Below, piece after piece: positions 43,868 through 54,844 of a DNA stretch of 64,000 nucleotides. A model generated the notes under the pieces. It was not told the origin of the DNA. It saw nothing but the letters and a program-made list of their open reading frames with translations, and made no database searches. The position numbers and the translations under genes were made by a program. Position 1 is the first letter of the stretch. Each line of letters opens with the position of its first letter. Origin of the DNA: Aegilops tauschii subsp. strangulata (taxonomy: Eukaryota; Streptophyta; Magnoliopsida; Poales; Poaceae); the NCBI RefSeq assembly GCF_002575655.3, contig NC_053040.3, forward strand, positions 463,932,780 to 463,996,779, given 5' to 3'.

Positions 43868-45986
43868 CTCTGAGGCTCGGGCCTTGGAGGAGGCGCGCCT
43901 GGCCAATTTGGCTGAGCGCACTCGACTGGAGAACCTTCAGCATGCACTCGACGAGCGTGCTCAGCAGCGGATCCCTGAGTCCAGTCGACGACAGCGACAA
44001 CTTTTCTCGCCTCAGCCTCAGGTATACCGCACTCCGATTCAAAATCTCATAGCTGTGGCCCGTATAGCAGAGTCAATTCAGCCTTCCCAATCAGAGGCTA
44101 GTAGGGGTTTGATGCAGATCCGGGCCTTACTCCGGGCAGCAGGAGAGCAGAACACAGCGGTGTCTCAGTCGTGGAATAGGATTCATAGCAGATCTGTGAT
44201 GGCAGATACAGTTTAGTCGGCCCACAGCCCAAGATCACCCCCGCGGCGTGAGGGACGTGGGCACCGGCAGGATCAGTACATGGGACGGAACCACGAGCAG
44301 TATGATCACCGACTCGGCCGTGATGACCGTCGTCGAGTGCCCACACCTCCTCCGAGGAGTGGATCATATGTGCCCCGACAATATGATGACAGACGCCCGC
44401 ACAGTGGCGAGCGAAGAATACCAGTCGACCCAAGGGATCCAGGCTTTGATGCGAGATCTATTCTCGTTCAAGGTTTGGTCAACAGGAACAGAGCACACAG
44501 AGAGGGCCTTGACAGAGATCGCCCGACTGGCAGCAAAGTTCATGTTTCAGGTCCAGAGTGTTTCAGCAGAGCCATCAAGGCTGCAGAGATTCCTCCCAAC
44601 TTCAGGTTGGCGACTGGAGTCAGTAAGTTCACTGGTGAGTCCAGGCCCGACACTTGGCTTGAGGATTACCGAGTGGCTGTGCAGATTGGTGACGGCAATG
44701 ATGAGGTGGCCATGAAGCATCTTCCTATGATGCTGGAAGGCTCGGCCAGAGCATGGCTGAATCAATTGACCCCAGGTAGTATATTCTGTTGGGAAGAACT
44801 TGCCCGAGTGTTTGTGAGAACTTTTGAGGGTACTTGCAAACAGCCAGCAGGTTTAACAGAATTGCAGCATTGCGTGCAAAAATCGAATGAGACTCTGAGA
44901 GATTACATTCAGAGGTGGACCACTTTGCATCACACAGTGGAAAATGTATCTCAGCATCAAGCAGTTTGTGCCTTTAAGGAAGGCGTTAGGTATCGAGAGC
45001 TTAACCTAAAATTCGGTCGGACAGGGGATATGTCTCTGACTCGAATGATGGAAATAGCCACTCGGTATGCTAACGGAGAAGAAGAGGATCGACTCCGCAG
45101 TGGAAAGAGCAAACCAGTCGGTCAGGACACCGGTGGAGGCAATTCCAATCGGAAACAGAAGCGTAAAGCTGAGCCTGCAGGACTTGGTGAAACTACGGCA
45201 GTAATTCAAGGAAAGTTTAAAGGGAAACCTAAGGGGCCCTGGACCCCCAAGAAGGTAAAAGATCAAGCAGGAAATGATGTGTTGGATTTGCCATGTCACA
45301 TTCACACCAAGAAGGATGAAGAGGGTAATCTGATTTATCCTAAACACACCACTCGACAGTGTCGACTCCTGATCCAGCAATTCCGAGAGAAGCAACCCAG
45401 TGAAAAGGAAAAGGAGTCAGAAAAGGATGAGGACAAGGAAGACGGTGATGATGGTTTTCCCAACGTCAATTCCTCTCTGGTAATTTTTTCTGATGTTGAG
45501 AGCAAAAGTCGACTGAAAGTGATAAATCGTGAAGTGAATATGGTTGCTCCGGTAACGACATCATACCTAAAGTGGTCGCAAACAGCTATCACATTCGACC
45601 AATCTGATCATCCTGCACGCGTTGCCACTCCAGGGAGGCAAGCGTTGGTAGTCGACCCAGTTGTTGGAGGCACTCGACTGACCAAAGTGTTGATGGATGG
45701 CGGTAGCGGCCTGAATATTCTTTATGCTGAAACTTTGAAGGGAATGGGCATTCCGATGTCCAAGCTTAGCGAGAGCAACATAAGTTTCCATGGCGTTATC
45801 CCTGGAAAGAAAGCCGAATCACTTGGTCAAATCACTCTTGATGTGGTTTTTGGCGACTCAAAGAATTACTGTAAGGAAAAGTTGACATTTGAAGTAGTGG
45901 ATTCCAGAGTGCTTATCATGCTATTCTGGGTAGGCCTGCATATGCACGTTTTATGGCCCGACCATGTTATGTGTACCTCAAATTGA
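43868..45986 (+). pseudogene. Gag and protease of gypsy A, continued after element B
   Basis: The gag frame resumes in phase with 9161-9746. It meets an in-frame TAG at 44214-44216 and goes on in the same frame through 44280. The gag core lies at about residues 95-270 of the latter part (PNFRLATGVSKFTGESRPDT, EGSARAWLNQLTPGSIFCWE, FKEGVRYRELNL), a Retrotrans_gag pattern. A Lys/Glu-rich linker follows. A Cys/His region (LPCHIHTKK through TRQCRLL) resembles a zinc-binding remnant. The aspartic protease has VLMDGGSGLNILYAETL. A frameshift near 45915-45945 turns the end into a false tail; the proper frame reappears from 45953 (YVYLKLKMPGPRGVI). Confidence 0.85.
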
Positions 45987-47640
45987 AGATGCCTGGTCCC
46001 AGAGGAGTGATCACGAGCACTGGCAATCGGCAGAAGGCAGAAGAGTGCCTCCAGAAGGGTTCAAAAATTGCCGATGCTCAAATGGCAGCAGTTGAAATGC
46101 AAGAATACCAGAAGAATGCAGATCCGAGTGATTTGTTGCGAGCCAAGAAGCCTGCCACAAACTCTGCATTTCAGTCATCAGGTGAAATAAAGTCGGTTCA
46201 CATTCATTCGACCGATCCCAATGTTGCTCCTACTCATATCTCAACAACACTCGACAGCAAATAGGAAGAAGCGCTCATCCAGTTCCTCCATGAGAACTGG
46301 GACATCTTTCCATGGAAACCTTCTGACATGTCGGGTGTACCCAGGGGACTGGCTGAGCACCGTTTGCGAGTCGACCCAAAAGTGAAACCAGTCAAAGAGC
46401 ATCTTCGACAGTCCGCCGTACAGAAGAGAAAGGCAATTGGCGAGGAAGTGGCTTGGCTTCTCGCAGCTGAGTTCATCCGAGAGATTTACCACTCCGAGTG
46501 GCTCGCCAATGTTGTCATGGTCCCCAAGAAGGACGATTCACTTCGTATGTGTATTGATTTCAAACATATCAATCAGGCCTGCCCGAAAGATCATTTCCCT
46601 CTCCCCCGCATCGACCAAATTGTCGACTCAACTGCCGGGTGTGAGTGTTTGTCTTTTCTGGACGCATATTCCGAGTATCATCAGATCCGACTGTATGGAC
46701 CCGATGAAATAAAAACAACTTTCATCACCCCATTCGGGTGCTTTTGCTATGTCACCATGCCATTCGGTCTCAAGAACGCTGGTGCCACATTTATGAGGAT
46801 GATTCAGATGTGCCTGCTCACTCAAATCAGTCGAAATGTGGAAGCATATATGGATGACATTGTGGTCAAGTCACATAAAGGTTCCGACCTGCTGACTGAC
46901 CTCACTGAAACCTTTGCTAACCTAAGAAGGTATGATATTAAGCTTAATCCGTCGAAGTGCACATTCAGAGTTCCAGGTGGAAAGTTACTCGGTTTCCTCG
47001 TTTCCGAACGAGGGATCGACGCAAACCCAGAGAAAGTTGGTGCCATACTCCGGATGAAACGCCCTGTGCGTGTGCATGACGTTCAGAAGCTTACTGGTTG
47101 TTTGGCCGCCTTGAGTCGATTCATCTCTCGCCTCGGTGAAAAGGCACTGCCTCTTTACCGACTGATGAAGAAATCTGATAAGTTCGAGTGGACTCCTGAA
47201 GCTGACGCAGCATTTGCAGAGCTCAAAGCCGATGCTCGCTGCCCCAATCAGCAAAGAGCCTTTACTGCTTTATATTGCAGCCACTGGACAAGTTGTCAGT
47301 ACAGTACTCACAGTCGTCAGCGACGCACCATTGTTAGAAATTCTGAACAACAGAGATGCAACTGGTCGAGTGGCAAAGTGGGCGATTGAACTCCTTCCTT
47401 TGGATATCAAGTTTGAGGCAAAGAAAGCTATCAAGTCCCAAGCAATAGCAGATTTCCTCGTCGAGTGGGTTGAGCAGCAACAACCGACTCAGATTCACTC
47501 GGAGCATTGGACCATGTTCTTTGACGGATCCAAGATGTTGAATGGTTCTGGTGCTGGGGTGGTATTGGTACCCCCCCCCCCCCCGAGGCGACAGGCTCAG
47601 CTATGTTCTCCAGATTCATTTCGATTCCTCCAACAATGAA
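45953..47640 (+). pseudogene. Reverse transcriptase and first RNase H region of gypsy A
   Basis: The frame continues from protease, has an in-frame TAG at 46262-46264 and proceeds into RT. Clear RT motifs are VVMVPKKDDSLRMCIDFKHI, LPRIDQIVDSTAG, FCYVTMPFGLKNAGATFMRM and the catalytic YMDDIVVKSHKG. The connection LTGCLAALSRFISRLGEKAL follows. A frameshift near 47225-47240 moves the RNase H-like part (PLLLYIAATGQVVSTVL, KWAIELLPLDIKFEAKKAIK) to another frame. The usual DAS-type first RNase H active site is not seen, as in Tat elements, where this domain is degenerate. RT would copy element RNA in particles. Confidence 0.88.
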
Positions 47641-49294
47641 GCTGAATATGAAGCACTTCTGTACGGGTTGCGTATGGCCATTTCACTCGGCGTCCATCGC
47701 CTAATGGTCTACGGCGACTCAGATTTGGTGGTTAATCAAGTAATGAAGGAGTGGGACATTAGGAGCCCGGCTATGACTGGCTATTGTAATGCAGTAAGAA
47801 AGTTAGAAAAGAAGTTTGAGGAGTTAGAGCTTCATCATATACCCCGACTGAAAAATCAAGCAGCTGATTATTTGGCAAAGATAGTTTCCAAGCGTGAGCC
47901 TATTCCCAGTAATGTGTTCTTGGAGCATCTTCACACACCGTCAGTTCAAGAGGATCCCTTCACAGAGGAGCCCCCACAACCTAAAAGCCCTACTGATCCG
48001 ACTGAAGTTGAAATCCCAGTCATGGTCGACTTGATCATGGAAGTTTTGGTCGTCATGCCCGATTGGACAGTGCCGTACATTGCATATATTCTCAGGAAAG
48101 AGATCCCAGAGGATGAAGAAGAGGCCCGTCAGATTGTCCATCGATCTAAAGCTTTCACAGTAATGGGTGGACAGGTTTACAGAGAAAGTGTTACCGGAGT
48201 CGCTCGGAACTGCATTACACCGGAAGAAGGTCGAGTGGTCCTCAACGACATCCACTCGGGGACCTGTGGTCACCATGCGTCCTCTCGTACCATTGTTGCC
48301 AAAGCATACCGAGCGGGATTTTATTGGCCACGAGTGAATGAAATGGCAAAAGACATAGTCGACAAATGTGAAGGTTGCCAGTTCTACTCCAACATGTCCC
48401 ACAAGCTTGCATCAGCCCTGAAGACCATTCCACTCGTCTGGCCTTTTGCTATTTGGGGATTGGATATGGTTGGACCACTGAGGACCGGCAGGAGCGGCTT
48501 CACTCATGTGCTTGTAGCAGTCGACAAGTTCACCAAATGGATTGAGGCTAAACCAATCAAAAACCTTGAGGCAGGTACTGCTGTCAGCTTCATCAGAGAG
48601 TTAACATTTAGATATGGAGTTCCACATAGCATCATCATAGATAATGGGTCTAATTTCGATTCCAATGAGTTCAGAGCTTTCTGCGCTTCCCAAGGTACTC
48701 GGGTCGACTATGCTTCAGTCGCCCATCCCTAGTCGAATGGGCAAGCTGAAAGAGCAAACGGATTGATTCTCAAAGGGCTGAAACCTCGATTAATGCGTGA
48801 CCTCAAGCATGCAGCAGGCGCTTCGTCGATGAACTTCCATCAGTACTTTGGGGATTGAGGACAACTCCTAATCGGTCGACTGGTCAAACTCCATTCTTCT
48901 TGGTCTATGGGGCTGAAGCTGTGCTTCCGAGTGACTTACTTCACAACGCACCCCGAGTCGAACTTTTCTCAGAAGATGAAGCAGAACAGGCTCGCCAAGA
49001 TGCAGTTGATCTCCTGGAAGAGGAAAGAGAGATGGCCCTGATCCGGTCGACCATTTATCAGCAAGACCTACGTCGATTCCACGCCAGAAACGTGAGAGGT
49101 CGAGCATTTCAAGAGGGGGACTTGGTTCTTTGAGTGGATCAGCAGCGACCACACAAGCTCGCTCCTGCTTGGGAAGGCCCCTTCATCATCACCAAAGTGC
49201 TCCACAACGGAGCATATCACCTCTACAATGTGGAGCACAATAAAAACGAGCCACACGCTTGGAATGCAGAGCTGCTCCGCCCCTTTTATACTTA
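47500..49294 (+). pseudogene. Second (archaeal-type) RNase H and integrase of gypsy A
   Basis: An additional RNase H follows: MFFDGSKMLNGSGAG (first Asp), NNEAEYEALLYGLRMA (Glu), VYGDSDLVVNQV (Asp) and NQAADYLAK (final Asp). A run of 14 C (47571-47584) breaks the frame between the first two motifs. Integrase has the zinc region (HSGTCGHHAS and CEGCQFY), then the core Asp in WGLDMVGPL, Asp in IIIDNGSNF, and Glu in NGQAERANG after an in-frame TAG (48730-48732). Another shift occurs near 48820, the frame reopens at 48855, and TGA lies at 49131-49133. The end is at about 49294. No chromodomain is seen. The extra RNase H between RT and integrase is characteristic of the Tat lineage. Confidence 0.87.
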
Positions 49295-49409
49295 AGCATT
49301 CAGACTGTTGAGATGTAATAAGAATACCTCCTAGTTTGATTTTTAAAGACACAACTTTTACAGTCTCCTAATTGATTGTTGTTCCTTTTTATATGTTCTA
49401 AATCCCCCA

Positions 49410-49860
49410 GCGGGTGCCTTAGCTACGAATCCGCTTCACCTAAGTTCCAAAAAATCCTACCGAGTGAAGAGCAAGCCTCTCACTCGGGGGCTTAGCTGCG
49501 AATCTGCTTCGCCTAAGTTTGAAAAATCCTACCGAGTGGTGAGCAAGCCTCTCACTCGGGGGCTTAGCTGCAGTCCAGTACTCGCCTAAGTATAAAACAC
49601 GTTCCGAGTGAGGACCGATCTTCTCGCTAGGACGACGAGGTGCAGGTTGGCTGCGACCTTCTCCTCAGAGCTGCGCCCTAAGTACAATGTGCGCTCCATC
49701 CCGATCCGCAAGGACGACGAGGTGCAGGTCGACTGCGACCTTCTCCTCCGAGCTGCGCCATAAATACAATGTGCGCTCCATCCTGATTCGCAAGGATGAC
49801 GAGGTGTAGGCTGACTGACACCTTCTCCTCAGAGCTGCATCACAGATACAAAGACTATTC
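49410..49860 (+). repeat. Two tandem repeat arrays after pol of gypsy A
   Basis: At 49410-49590 a unit of about 85 bases repeats, with GAGCAAGCCTCTCACTCGGG and GGCTTAGCTGCGAATC. At 49630-49855 a unit of about 87 bases repeats about 2.6 times, with GACGACGAGGTGCAGGT and CTCAGAGCTGCGCC. Such arrays are common between pol and the 3' LTR of large gypsy elements. Confidence 0.85.
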
Positions 49861-50047
49861 CGAGTGAAGAAACAAGTTCCACTCGAAGGCAAACACAAGC
49901 ATATTCAAAGAAAGACCAAGGTCAGATAAATATCGAAAAATTCCAGACCACGGGTTGAAGTACTCGGACATCAGGCCCGAAGGAGTTTAACGGTTACAAA
50001 ATCACTCGGCATTCCGAGGCAAATTTAGGATGAGGCATAAAGTTTGT

Positions 50048-53000
50048 TCACTCCGCAGGAGGAGGGCTAGCAGGTTCGACGAACTCGTCCAGGTCGATTC
50101 CATCAGCAATCCGAGTGGCAGCAGCAATGAAGGTTTCCATGAAAGATCGGAAGTCGTGCCTTTTGGTATTGGCAACCTTGATCGCCGAAAGCTTCTCTTC
50201 CCGAGCTTCCTTCCAGTGGACACGAACCAGAGACAGAGCCACATCAGCACTGCATCGAGCAGAAGACTTCTTCCATTCCTGCACTCGACCAGGGACCTCA
50301 TTGACTCGAGCCATCAGAGACGTGAGGTCATTTTGGAGTGTCGCCCCTGGCCAGAGCGCTGTGTCGATTCGTGACACCGCAACTTTCAGCCGAGCAAGGT
50401 AGTCGACAACTCCAGCGACACGAGATTCCAGTCGGAGCATGTTCATGGCGGCTTCGTCCTTAACAGGAGAGAGGATGGGGTCCAAGCTTGTCTCAATTCG
50501 CCCAGTCTCTTCCTTGAAGTTCTGGCAAAATTCTGCACTCACAATACAATGATGAGTCAATAGCTATATATCGAGTCGACAGCAACAAGTCAGTCGGACA
50601 AAGGAAAGCACCTTCAAGCATAACGAATAACTTCCTGGCAAGTCCTCCCACATAATTCTCCAGCTCATCTCTCTTACGGGCGATGTCTTCTACCTTGTCG
50701 GTCAGGGCCCTCTTGTCCTTCTTCAGATGAGTCGCCTCCTTGTTGGCTTCATCAAGAGCAGTCTTCAGCTTGGCGTTCTCTTCCTCCAGTTTACCGACTA
50801 AAGCGAGCTTCTGGTCGGCGAGTGCGATTTTTTCTTCTGCTGCCTTCTACGCAGCTGCAAGGTCCAGATCCTTCTTCGCCAGAGCCTTGTTCATTGTTTC
50901 TAAAAGAAATAACACTCGGTTCAGAGAAAGGAAATAACACCCGGTTCATAAAAAAATCAGTCAGCAAATTTTTCATAACAACAGCTTCATCCTTGGCCTT
51001 CTGCAAGTTCGTCTTGGCCAACTGCAAATCGAGATTGAGCTGAATCTGCTTCTGATCCAGGCAGCAAAACAAGCTCCAAGTTCACAAGATTTCTGTGATC
51101 AGAGGATGGTTAGTCGACAAATGCGATGATTGGTTACTTCAGAACAATAGAGTGACAAATTCAACAAGTTCTAAGACTACTGCCGAATCAAACATCCAAC
51201 AGTAGTCTCGGGGACTACGCCCAGTGGGTGCACTTAGCATGCCCCCACTGATCCAGTTTCCACTCGACATGGTCCGTCCAGGCCGAGTGTTAAAAAAACG
51301 AGGAAAGTTGTTCTCAGATCACAGTCGACTGCCCGCATTCGACTACGGTCTCGGGGACTACACCCAGTGGGTGCACTCAGCGTGCCCCCACTGGTTCAGG
51401 TTCCACTCGATGTGATCCGTTCAGACCGAGTGAGAAAGTTCTGATTCTCAGACCATAGCCGACTGCTCGTAGTCAACTATAGTCTCAGGGACTACACACA
51501 CTGGGTGCAATCAGCGTGCCCCCACCGGTTCAAAGACTCAATCGACACCACCTATTTGACTCAAGAAACAAAACTATTCAGCAGTGAGTTAAACACCCAG
51601 TGGGTGTACAAATGCAAGATGCAGACTGACGAAAAGATGCACAAGGAAAGTTCTCAGGTAGCATATCCTAACAGAACAAGCGACAAGCTAAAAGATCAGT
51701 CGGTAACCAACCAACCTGGACGTTGCTCTGGAGGGCCGAGCTGGCGTCATAAGCAGCTTGACTGGCTTCCCGAACCACCTTCATCTGCTCCATCATGATG
51801 CCTACCTGACGTATAGCTTCCTTGGCAGCACCCACTGGGTCCTCTGGGACGTGATGCGCAGTGAAGAGTGAAGACGATGGATCGGCTGGAATCTGTGCAG
51901 TCGACGCTGAAGGCTGAGCACTTGACAATGGTACGGCAAAAGTCACAGAAGCCTGGTTGGCATCGCCAGTCTCCTGGATCGCCGGTTCCGTCACTGGCGT
52001 CGACTGAGACACCTTGCCAGTTGATGTCTTCCTGCTTCTCCTTCCCATAGGCCTCAGCGGCACATCCTCGTCGTCATCTGGAAGATCAATGACATTGGGA
52101 GGAGCTGCAAAAGAATCAATCGCCAGAATTCAGTCGACCAACAAAATGGCTGAGAAAGTATGGACAAGAGTGCAAAAGTCATACCCGGGTTGGAAGTGAC
52201 CGCGTCTCCCATTTCCTCGTCACCATCTCTGTAAGTAGAAGTCCCAGAGGTAGCAGCACTGCAAGTTTCAAGATTCACTCGGTTAAATCAGGAAGAGAGT
52301 CGACGGTATAGGTCCTTGAGAGGACAAGGCACTTACGCAGAAGCGACAGGAACATCGATCTTGATCTTGGGCAGGGTCTTCCGAGACTTCGATGCTACAA
52401 CCTTGGGCTGCTTTGGAGCCTTCTCAGTCGGCACAGGGGAAGAGGTCCGAGTGCGCTTGGAAGTCTGTCCAGTCGGTTGAGCTACTTTGCCATGGATACT
52501 TGTTGGGTCGTGCTTATGCTTGGAACGCCTTTCGTTGCGAGGTGGTGACTCAACTTCTTCGCCACTGCTCGAGTCCTCGCTTTCCTCCTCCTCTTCTCCT
52601 CCATCAGACTGCCAATCCATGCTTTCGCCTCTTTCTTCTCCTTCCTGGTACTGCTCTTGCTCCCCGTTCGGCATTGAGTATGTCTCCGTATAGATCTGCG
52701 AAGCAAAAGAGGTGAACAAAGGATGGTCGACTCAATGAACAACTGCAAATCAGAATGAAAAACACTCGGAAATAAAGAATAGACCTTGTCTAGTTGGTTG
52801 TTGGTGTCGAATGGTAAAACTCTTCGGGACCCCCTGGGGTTATCCTTGTTTCCTGTGATGCCTTGCACCCATTGCGCCAACGTCTTCTCATCAACATCCT
52901 CCGGGTTGATCCGAGTCGAATATTCAATCCCCGAGTACATCCACATGGAGTGATCACGAGCCTGGAGAGGCTGGATACGTCGACTGAGAAATACCTCGAG

Positions 53001-53860
53001 CAGATCCATGCCAGTCACAACCTCGTGGATCCGCTGAACGACTTGCTCCATCAACATGGTCACCTCCACCCTATCTGCTGGAGTCACTATCAAGGAAGTG
53101 GGTTTCTGGACTCGCTCCAGGGAAAAGGGAGGAAGACCGATCGAATGACCAGGGGTCGACTTGTCTTTGCAGTAAAACCAAGTCGACTGCCACCCTCTAA
53201 CTGAGTCTGGGAGAGTCATTGCGGGAAAAGCACTCTTCCCCCTCATCTGGATACCTAAGCCCCCACACATTTGGATCACCTGGGTTCTCTCGTCACTCGG
53301 GTTGGCTTTTTTCACAGTCTGCGAGTGGCACGTGAAGATGTGCTTAAACAGACCCCAGTGCGGTCGACAGCCCAAGAAATTCCAATTGTGTTGGGGGAGA
53401 AATGGTGGAGTTGAGCCCCGAAGAAGTTTAGAAAAGCACGGAAAAAAGGATGTGGGGGCAAAGAAAAACCGCGGTCGACGTGAGTGGCGAGTAAGACGCA
53501 CTCACCCTCCTGAGGCTGCGGCTCAGTTTCCTCCCCCGGGAGCCTCCAGGAACCATGCTCAATCAGCCCGCTCTCAGCCGGATCTTGCAAGTCTTCCAGC
53601 TCGATTGTGGAATGGATCCAGTCGCCCTGAACCCAGGCGCGTAGCAAGGCGGACCTCGACGACAACCCGCTCCTACCGGTCTTCTTCCCCTTTCCCTTCA
53701 CCACCCCTTTCTTTGCACGTTCCAGCGCCGCCGTCTTGTCCTTTGCCATCGCAGCAAGAGGCGCACGGGCGGGAGGCGGCGTCGAGATCGGAAGCGGCAG
53801 TGGTGGAGAAGCAGAGGAGGAAGAAGGAGAAATTGAGGCGCACTGTGCAAAATTCCCCAA
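50048..53860 (-). pseudogene. Antisense extra gene of element A (Transposase_28-type), about seven exons
   Basis: The gene is on the strand opposite to gag-pol, between pol and the 3' LTR. I place exons at 53749 (or 53860)-52785, 52695-52337, 52258-52185, 52104-51716, about 51045-50966, 50899-50612 and 50532-50048. GT/AG junctions are visible except at the end of exon 5. The ATG at 53749 (MAKDKTAALERA) is favoured; the frame is open up to 53860. Exon 1 is related to the exon 1 protein of element B (RGFSLPPHPFFRAFLNFFG, SVRGWQSTWFYC). Exon 2 is acidic, then basic (ERRSKHKH). Later exons form a coiled coil (KIALADQKLALVGKLEEENA). The last exon is helical, with VHWKEAREEKLSAIK and a Pro-rich end. 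Lesions are a frameshift near 53375 and an in-frame TAG near 50850. The function is unknown. Confidence 0.8.
51190..51640. repeat. Tandem repeat of about 140 bp in an intron of the antisense gene
   Basis: Three units contain GTCTCGGGGACTAC(G/A)CCCAG, GTGGGTGCACT and GCCCCCACTG, at about 51208, 51350 and 51485. They lie in the intron between the exons ending at 51716 and starting at 51045 (minus strand). Confidence 0.85.
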
Positions 53861-54289
53861 CCCAACGCCTTATGTGGAGTCATTTCCGAGTGACTGACTG
53901 CTGGGCCCAGGCAATCCTGTCAAATCCCGCAACTGTCGCTCGCTCGGTACGTGGCGAAAAAGGTGGCACGAAGATCGAGGTGCCCCTGCCTAATCCATTC
54001 CGATTACTGCGGCCTCCTCCGTCCCGTGCACTTCCCAAAATTTCGAATCCCGCAAGATCCGGGAGCAGCAGAGCAGTCCGTCAGACTGAAGATTTTTTCC
54101 ATATCAACACTCAAAGCTTAGCAGCAAAGTTCACTCGACAAACTAAGAATGGATCAACGCGACTGAAAAAGAAGTTGAAGTCGTCACGTGGTTCATTGAT
54201 CCCAGCAAAACGCTTCCGAAGCGTAAGAACTGAGTCGGAATTATTTTCAACTACTCCTCCACTCGAACCCTGAACCATTCGGGGGCTAA
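53861..54289 (+). other. Promoter side of the antisense gene and polypurine tract of A
   Basis: No protein similarity is seen on the plus strand; the 323-codon frame at 53302-54273 mostly mirrors the antisense gene. CATTCGGGGGCTAA (54276-54289), directly before the LTR, is the likely plus-strand priming tract. Confidence 0.6.
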
Positions 54290-54839
54290 TGACGATGACA
54301 TGTACCTAGGGTAGGGTCATAGGCCTGACCTAGACACCCTCCCCAAGGACATTACCCTAAAGTCAGAAGAATTCAAGGGATAACATCATCCACTCGACCA
54401 GAAGCATTCCACTCGGAAGATTCAATGTCACTCGACCATAGCAATAGTCACTCGACGACCAGAAGATCTAAATCCACTCTATACAGCAACGGTCGGGCGT
54501 TTACTCTGTAGACTTAATGGTCATTCATGTATCTTTATTGTTGGTGTTACCAGTAATGCCCCATCTTTATGTACCTTAAACCCTGTGTAACTGAGGGCCG
54601 GAGGGGTCTGACGAACTCTATATAAGCCACCCCCCACCTCAGGGACAAGGGTTCGCACCCCCTGTAACTCCACACACATAATCCAATCGACCGAGCTCCC
54701 GAGCACCGAGACGTAGGGCTATTACTTCCACCGTGAAGGGCTTGAACTCGTAAATCTTGTGTGTACAACTTCACCATAGCTAGGATCTTGCCTCCTCATA
54801 CCTACCCCCCATTCTACTGTCAGTCTTAGAACCACGACA
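54290..54839 (+). repeat. 3' LTR of gypsy A
   Basis: This 550-bp LTR starts TGACGATGACATG and ends CCACGACA. It keeps CTATATAAG at 54617-54625. The target copy GGCGC follows at 54840-54844. Confidence 0.93.
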
Positions 54840-54844
54840 GGCGC

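Larger units (their letters stand above)
8540..54839 (+). mobile_element. Gypsy element A (Tat-like), containing nested B and CACTA
   Basis: The element spans two direct LTRs (8540-9087 and 54290-54839) inside an exact GGCGC duplication (8535-8539 and 54840-54844). A primer-binding-like site follows the 5' LTR and a purine-rich tract precedes the 3' LTR. It carries gag-protease-RT-RNase H-integrase on the plus strand in that order, and an antisense multi-exon gene before the 3' LTR. The additional RNase H domain before integrase and the antisense gene point to the Tat lineage. Removing the nested element B leaves about 12.2 kb. All coding parts carry stops or frameshifts, so it is dead. Confidence 0.93.

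Noticed and set aside
47571..47584. Programmed frameshift at the C run
   Set aside because: The position is inside the RNase H domain, not at a gag/pol border, and similar runs occur in other broken frames. Slippage or assembly error is simpler.
53302..54273. 323-codon plus-strand open frame near the 3' LTR of A
   Set aside because: For much of its length it mirrors exon 1 of the antisense gene, which has family similarity on the minus strand. The plus product has no recognisable domain.
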